Shown: positions 17,801 through 21,570 of the stretch, in pieces | Layout: the number at the start of each line of letters is the position of its first letter | Numbering within the stretch: position 1 is the stretch's first letter | From: Chara braunii | Lineage: Eukaryota; Streptophyta; Charophyceae; Charales; Characeae | Reading direction: 5' to 3' | DNA: 21,570 nucleotides | NCBI GenBank assembly: GCA_003427395.1 | Contig: BFEA01000516.1 | Location: 179,933-201,502 of the forward strand | The notes under the pieces: model-generated | Databases searched by the model: none | The model's input: the letters and a program-made list of their open reading frames with translations, nothing else | What the model was told of the DNA's origin: nothing | Made by a program: the position numbers and the translations under genes

Positions 17801-18708
17801 AGCGGCTGGCCTCCATCCTCAAACACCTGCAGAACCTTGTTGTTTCTCGTCATAACGTTCGCGGAGCCAAGACCGTGGGAGGCGGGTCGGCGAGGAGGCT
17901 GTTGCTGCTGCTGCTGCTGCTGCTGAAAATGATGATGATGATGATGATGAGATGAGCGCTGTCCATTAGTTTGGAGGGATCGAGTGCGCGCCGCCGCCGA
18001 AGAACGCGACGCGGAGATCCCTCCCCCCCCGATCGAGTTCCCAAACGAGCGTGACAACTCCTCGTCGCCGCCGCCGCTACTAGGAGGAAGAGATGAATTG
18101 GCCGCCGCTCTCGCTTCTTCCATCTTCCTCACATCCCTTCTCACTCGCATCGCCATCCTCTGCATGAATTCCTCCAGTTTCGTCTTCAGCCTCTCGACAG
18201 GAGCTGCCTCCCTCGCCACACCCAATTCAAACATCTCCCTCGCGCGGTCGTACGACCTCTTCGTCTCGCAATGGACCGCGTACGCCTCGTAGTACAGCGC
18301 ATGCTGATGACCGATCTCGTTGGCCTCCAGAAACCGGAAGATGTCCGTCGGATCATCCACGCAGGCGGCGTATTGCACCCACACGTACAGGTAACGAAAG
18401 TCTGAGCGGTAGCGCTCGTCCAGCTGAAACTTCCGCGCACATTCCTCGAGTATCGGCAGTTTCTGGGCCTTCACTCCATCAGACGGGAACTTGTCGGTCA
18501 CCCACTTCAAGTACGCAAGCCAAGGCGTTAGCGGGTCGTCGCCGTCGTAATTCGCAATGGCTGCAACGAAGCCCTTCCTCTCCTCCTCCAGCTTGCTCGC
18601 CAGCGAGATAGGGTTCTTCTCCTGCGCCTCCAGAACCGAGTTCAAACACTCTACGTCGCGCCCGTGCTTCATTGGTCTCACGTTCTCCTTGCTGAGCTCC
18701 CACGCCAT
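14809..18708 (-). CDS. BUBR1: BUBR1/Mad3-like spindle checkpoint protein with tandem ABBA-like repeats (main exon)
   Basis: BUBR1/Mad3 joins Mad2, Bub3 and Cdc20 in the mitotic checkpoint complex that restrains APC/C at unattached kinetochores. I start at the Met giving MAWELSKENVRP because plant family members begin this way; a Met 15 codons upstream (18753) is also open. Seen in order (numbering from 18708): KEN1 at 7-9; Mad3/BUB1 TPR domain about 35-185 (GDDPLTPWLAYLKWV, FLEANEIGHQHALYYEAYA); His7 and Gln9 runs about 254-270; LQVFED at 293-298; Gly16; KEN2 at 367-369; LEVYSD at 399-404; Ala/Ser/Pro-rich linker; GLEBS-like LSFEEYRW near 667-674 for Bub3; basic then acidic stretch about 889-914; CDI-like TRKAVDDILSMF at 934-945; then four ~77-residue repeats, each with L-x-VFTDE and F-x-VFQDD. 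No kinase domain. Intron-free throughout; the exon probably ends near 14881, and the last codons to the stop at 14809 are likely intronic. Confidence 0.88.
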   Translation of the reverse strand: MAWELSKENVRPMKHGRDVECLNSVLEAQEKNPISLASKLEEERKGFVAAIANYDGDDPLTPWLAYLKWVTDKFPSDGVKAQKLPILEECARKFQLDERYRSDFRYLYVWVQYAACVDDPTDIFRFLEANEIGHQHALYYEAYAVHCETKRSYDRAREMFELGVAREAAPVERLKTKLEEFMQRMAMRVRRDVRKMEEARAAANSSLPPSSGGGDEELSRSFGNSIGGGGISASRSSAAARTRSLQTNGQRSSHHHHHHHFQQQQQQQQQPPRRPASHGLGSANVMTRNNKVLQVFEDGGQPLPSSRVAETDWMGGGAKPNTTAATGAAVAAAGGGGGGGGGGGGGGGGVSNDGHWDRLSKVADARKENSQEPGKWTSARIPQKKSLALSAQARGVAALEVYSDPDMDTGEQHQVGGGTTGLGTKKKQPPTMAFRLREVEGGGVVVGEGRGVSLELEELQKNPLKHFYEPVPPPGLETRRWSKASAESGRQCVSATRQSAKGNESQSDEPDGMIGGSSKQKAACLLLSAAGHDGVNTAAAAAAATEAPSSALSSSSSSGPPSAPASCGPVASSSVSAPSVPRTSVPQPVVVASPSTASAPPLLCPAVSTTTGSPSLSLALAAAVAMPAPPAPPRPSAPAAADDDIGQGISSRSWGCEPSLFLQPLALSFEEYRWMIAAQRQAGKAESASADQFVEMDARPSSSAADVVAAAGRLPPSWSAGWGGPRSSFVPTLPRQCADRGVLPGEEDVLSSSAIKEPRLGVTSMMMPPCREEGATDRAAAFARPGLSNGRLSEAKAAIASPGQGKQGARPSTAADADAPERLATAAADAAALSASSDDGLDGEPTENPWVDRVADVAAQAADVTQSITQIIDATEFKFLRGPLMGLPKKGRRRGGDDSDEDEESDEEVDDCDEPLDGKVLASQTDACDRTVFTRKAVDDILSMFTGDMPHVTGKERGRRGGRAPGRARRGGTAGGGGLGLGGGGGGGGGGGPLSVFTDEEPEIARPERTTNSRPSLLSKNNSQGKKMAFEVFQDDGGDDEPERAKGGTSGGRRLGLGGGGGGASGAGGPLTVFTDEEEPETTRPERTTNSRPSLLSKNNSQGKKMAFGVFQDDGGDDKPERAKGGTSVGRRLGRGGGGDGGGASGAGGTLTVFTDEEPETTRRERTTNSRPSLLSKNNSQGKKMAFEVFQDDGGDDKPERAKLGTSGGRRLGLGGGASGAGGPLTVFTDEEEPETARPERTTSSRPSLLSMKNPQGRKMAFQVFQDDGGDDEDERVGERGAGTSEVGVLQRGQGGGQG
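14908..15729 (-). repeat. Four-unit coding tandem repeat, eight ABBA-like motifs
   Basis: Within the main exon, LSVFTD/LTVFTD starts at residues 994, 1071, 1151 and 1225, and FEVFQD, FGVFQD, FEVFQD and FQVFQD at 1030, 1108, 1187 and 1262. The period is 74-80 residues (about 222-240 bp). Between motifs each unit repeats PERTTNSRPSLLSKNNSQGK and a Gly-rich hinge. The DNA copies are very similar, so the array is recent, but both motif cores are kept in every unit while the Gly-rich hinge varies in length. Confidence 0.92.
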
Positions 18709-19457
18709 CTTCCTCTTACCGACTACAAAAAAAACTTTTGAAAATTTTTTCACGGCGTTCTCTACCCTCGTTGGCTAAATCCTCCGATCCACAAACCACC
18801 GGACACCACGCAAAATGTACATTCATTCGCAGCCTTTCTGTCCCCGCAGGCAACAGAGAAGAGAGAGCGCTTCTCACATCACCATATCGCCATCGTAATT
18901 ACCTGCTCGCGCGGATCCAAGCGATTGAAAACGTAGATTGTAGATTCACACTATAGCATCGTGATTTCATCACTCGGATCTCATTCAATCTGGAACTTCA
19001 ATCAGCAGGCTGCAGCAGTGGAAGTAACTGCAGAGTTCTACTGTTCGTCCTTGCTTTCCCTCGCTCGCGAGTTCAAGTCGCTCACTACCGGTAGGTCGCC
19101 AGCTACTTTCTCCGTATTCATCAGGCAATCAATGTATTAATCAGGCAATCAATCCATCCACCTCACTCGCTCGCTGCTGACGCCATTCATCACTCGACCA
19201 CCAAGAAGTACCCCTGCCTTGCATTCAGAGGAGTGCCCTTTCTCAACACATAGGCTGACTTTCAAGCATACGGAAGAGGTGACGTCAATGCACCGAGCAA
19301 AACCGGCTAACTATACACAGCCGCCTGAACGATTTTCAACAATTCAAGAAAAAAGAGAAGTAGGACTAGAGCGAGAGGATAGGTAGCCAGAGGCATGGTG
19401 AAAAAAGGGGGAAAAAAATGCCGCTCCTCATGCATCATCGGCTGAAAAAAGGGGCAG
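18709..19457 (-). promoter_or_regulatory. Presumed 5' UTR and promoter region of the BUBR1-like gene
   Basis: Upstream side of the minus-strand gene. No other gene is seen here. No classical TATA box at a fixed distance from the start could be chosen; GCTATAGTG-type sequence on the minus strand near 18950 is weak. A 13-bp word, TCAGGCAATCAAT, is repeated at about 19122 and 19141. The boundary of transcription is unknown. Confidence 0.4.
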
Positions 19458-19466
19458 CTAACGGCT
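19458..19466 (+). promoter_or_regulatory. MSA-like mitosis element candidate
   Basis: CTAACGGCT matches the core of the plant M-phase-specific activator element (YCYAACGGYYA, bound by three-repeat MYB factors) at most positions. It lies about 750 bp upstream of the proposed start. G2/M expression is expected for a checkpoint gene, but a 9-bp match at this distance can be chance. Confidence 0.25.
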
Positions 19467-20098
19467 CGTCAAAAATGCCAGGTCGGAGGCAAACCCTGCA
19501 TTGCTTTATGATTGGCTTCCCCATCATGAACGGAGCTGCAATGCGATGATGATAGCACGGACAGAAGAGGAGAGAGGAGGTCGAGACGTGTTCCTCCCAA
19601 AGTCATCTGTCGCTGTTTGCAATTCGGCATATCAGAGACACGGTTGCTCCAAGCAGCAAGGAAAGAAGCAGCTATATATAAAATATAAAAAAAAAGAAGC
19701 AGCCATCGCTACTATGTTACGCCCTGCATAGCCGCACATGCCGCTCCGTGTAAGCATCGAAATCCCCATGGGCGAAGTCCCACTAACCCAGATTCTCCGG
19801 TCTCTGGCCGTTGATCCTTGGGATTGACGCCCGACCGAGATGTGCCGCGGCCATACTCTGCAAGGCGGAAGGATTCCTCCGTGGCGCGTCAGAACGCGCG
19901 TGTCACATGTCGTTTCTACCCGAGGGAATTCACCTTCACTCGTACATCCAACGGTAAGATACTGTACCGGCCGATTTCGTGTGTCGAATTTCAAAATTTG
20001 GGGGGACTAGATGATCGCGCGCTCGAGCGGGAAATGAAGATTTGCAAAAAATCGGCGATACTCGAACCTTCCCAGCCTCGACCGCATAAAAACGAAGA
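19467..20098. other. Unassigned stretch with a GC-richer block
   Basis: Overlapping open frames occur on both strands around 19632-20120 (121 and 100 codons). The block at 19720-19910 is GC-richer and less repetitive than its surroundings and has a patterned look, but I recognise neither a protein domain nor an RNA. Shorter A-run patches occur at about 19680-19695. Confidence 0.35.
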
Positions 20099-20160
20099 CA
20101 GCTCAGTTGGTCCACACTGAACTGTTGAAATACAGACTCAAGCTCGAATCCTGCTATCCT
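20099..20160 (+). mobile_element. tRNA-derived SINE head, second copy
   Basis: CAGCTCAGTTGG (box A, 20099-20110) and AGCTCGAATCC (box B-like, 20141-20151) are spaced 30 bp apart, as in a tRNA or tRNA-derived SINE promoter. The part between them, including CACTGAACTGTTGAAATACA, matches the interior of the SINE at 9665-9861, so both belong to one family. There is no acceptor-stem complement, so it is not a tRNA gene. The 3' end and flanking duplication were not found. Confidence 0.6.
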
Positions 20161-20239
20161 CAGAAGAAGAGAATAAAACCTGGGGCAAGTCAGTTCACGG
20201 ATGATATCTTCTTCTTTTTTGTTTTTTGAGGAAAACAGC

Positions 20240-20490
20240 TTATCCTAACCCGGGGGGGAGGTCGATGGTCCGCTGCGCGCCAGAATCGGGTCGAAGTTTC
20301 GGTGCGGGCCGGCGGATGAAGACGATCGAGGGCCGGTGGGCGTGCAGAGTGGCGCACGTACCGAATTGTTCGCAGCGCGCCACTAAACGAGAGAGCGCGC
20401 CCACGGGGCCGGGTACACGGCGGGCGTCGATGCGGATGAATATCTTGACGTGCCTGCCGTCGGATAGCATTTCCGTGTTGGTTTGTGTAC
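20240..20490 (-). CDS. Possible exon or gene fragment with high third-position GC
   Basis: The minus-strand frame reads DGRHVKIFIRIDARRVPG and, further on, HAHRPSIVFIRRPAPKL in a GC-rich island inside A/T-rich DNA. Third codon positions are mostly G or C, more so than in neighbouring open frames, which suggests former or present coding. A TTTTTTAG/A acceptor-like site lies upstream near 20532 and a GT follows at the other end. I recognise no family. It might be an exon, a captured gene fragment, or an organelle- or transposon-derived piece. Confidence 0.25.
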
Positions 20491-20820
20491 GGCCCCCTTT
20501 TTTTATTTTTTGTTTTTGTCTTTCATATTCTAAAAAAGAAAAAAGCATTTGTCATTTTGTTTCGTATTGTTGTTTTTTACTTATTTAATTTATATTGTTT
20601 CTTTTTTTTATATAGTTCTCATGCTGGCGTGTCGTTTTGTTTGCTTTTTTTGCCTTTTGTTTACGTTTTGTTTTCGAAACAAAAAAAAAAAAAAACTTTT
20701 CGATTTTCTTTTTTTCGGTGAATTTGCATTTTTTTGTGTCGGTCCGGAAAAAAAAAAAAAAAAAAGACAAAAGAAAAAACAAACGACAAAAAAAGACAAT
20801 TTTTATTTTGGAATCGTTTT
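20491..20820. repeat. A/T homopolymer block
   Basis: Alternating long T runs (20498-20660) and A runs (20682-20696, 20748-20765) with short spacers. Open frames here (Phe/Lys runs) are low-complexity artefacts. The T-rich half and A-rich half could pair loosely. Confidence 0.8.
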
Positions 20821-21329
20821 GGGTCAGAACGAACTTTTCGCTAGAACACGGTCAGATGCAGGCACACCAGTGTTTAGTGCTCGGTCCGTGGTGCGGGCGG
20901 TCCATGGGCATCGCCACACCGCTGTCGAAATATGAGAAAACGTGGTGGGCGCATTTAACCATGTTCTAGCGGGAAGCTCATTCTCATTTGTCTGTCTGTC
21001 TGTCGCTCTCTCTCTCTCATCGCCACACCACAGACTCTTGCTCGCTCAGGCTCTCTCTCACACACATAGAACACACACACATACAGACACACAGATGGGA
21101 CGAAGTTTGTCTGTTTGTCTATATGTGTGCGTGTGTGTCAGAAAGAGAGCGAGAAAGAGATTGTATGTATGTGCGCGTGCGTGGGTGTGACAAAGAGTGT
21201 GCGGGCAAGAGTCTGTGTGTGTGTGGGCGTGGATGTGTGGCAGAGGGAGAGTGCGGTCAAGACTCTGCCATCGCTAGTGGCACGAGTCAAGACAAGGGTG
21301 CACCGTGTAGCTATGGCTCGCATGTCTTG
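20821..21329. other. Gene-free stretch with CT- and GT-rich simple sequence
   Basis: TCTG and CT repeats near 20985-21020 pass into AC-, GT- and GA-rich simple sequence to about 21240. No gene is recognised. Confidence 0.55.
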
Positions 21330-21351
21330 AAAAAAAAAAAAAAAAAAAAAA
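21330..21351. repeat. A22 homopolymer
   Basis: Perfect run of A. It could be a retroposon tail, but no body or duplication was identified. Confidence 0.95.
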
Positions 21352-21404
21352 GTTTGCCTATGTCTCTCTTTCCCTCGCTTCCTCCTCTTTTGTTGTATTT
21401 TTTC

Positions 21405-21405
<1 letters not shown>

Positions 21406-21477
<72 letters not shown>

Positions 21478-21516
21478 CGTGTGTGCGTGTCTCTCTCTCT
21501 CTCTGTGTCTGTGTGT
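21406..21516. repeat. (TC)31 with degenerate GT/CT tail
   Basis: Perfect TC run at 21406-21468, then alternating GT and CT simple sequence to about 21516. Confidence 0.95.
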
Positions 21517-21570
21517 GTACCAGATACTGACATGCGCAAAGATGGCGCCTCGATGCAGGTATGAGAGATG

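Noticed and set aside
20099-20160. A functional tRNA gene
   Set aside because: Box A and box B are present, but there is no paired acceptor stem or anticodon arm, and the interior matches the SINE copy elsewhere in the window.
20988-21539. Open frames of 133-180 codons on both strands at the window end
   Set aside because: Driven by CT, GT and poly-A simple sequence.
1-21570. CRISPR arrays, bacterial operons or riboswitches
   Set aside because: The repeat spacing, absence of prokaryote-type genes and presence of eukaryotic elements rule these out.

Overview
The window looks like nuclear DNA of a streptophyte, most probably a repeat-rich charophyte alga (Chara-like). This is inferred from a plant-type telomeric repeat (TTTAGGG), a checkpoint protein whose N-terminus reads like plant BUBR1/Mad3, a heavy load of (GA/CT)n microsatellites, and LINE, SINE, Penelope-like and U6-derived remnants. 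There are no bacterial-style gene clusters and no intact second gene.

The only convincing gene is on the minus strand at about 18708-13499. Its first exon is an uninterrupted reading frame of about 1,275-1,300 codons encoding a BUBR1/Mad3-type (MADBUB) spindle assembly checkpoint protein: KEN box 1, TPR (Mad3/BUB1 N-terminal) domain, an ABBA-like/KEN2/ABBA-like cassette, a GLEBS-like Bub3-binding motif, an acidic linker, a CDI-like motif, and then four tandem ~77-residue repeats that each carry two ABBA-like (F/L-x-V-F-x-D) motifs. About 1 kb further downstream, in other frames that need splicing, six more ABBA-like motifs are readable and the frame ends at 13499. No kinase domain is visible. 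The expanded array of candidate Cdc20-binding degron motifs is the most interesting feature of the window.

The rest is intergenic and transposon-derived. Region by region: 1-2.1 kb, microsatellites and small tandem repeats; 2.16-2.36 kb, a short A-tailed insertion with 16-bp flanking direct repeats and a strong internal hairpin; 2.45-3.04 kb, a frameshifted reverse transcriptase fragment of Penelope-like type; 4.1-4.9 kb, diverged repeats with a YWWF-type coding remnant; 5.29-6.59 kb, the decayed 3' part of a non-LTR retrotransposon; 8.4-8.9 kb, a 32-bp tandem repeat, a short interstitial telomeric tract and another YWWF remnant; 9.2-9.4 kb, two U6 snRNA-derived copies with A tails; 9.66-9.87 kb, a tRNA-derived SINE with a 10-bp target-site duplication; 10.6-10.8 kb, YWWF remnants in inverted orientation; 12.4-12.6 kb, a 36-bp-arm foldback; 18.75-19.5 kb, the presumed promoter side of the BUBR1-like gene; 20-21.5 kb, a second SINE-like promoter, a GC-rich exon-like reading frame, A/T homopolymer blocks and CT/GT microsatellites.
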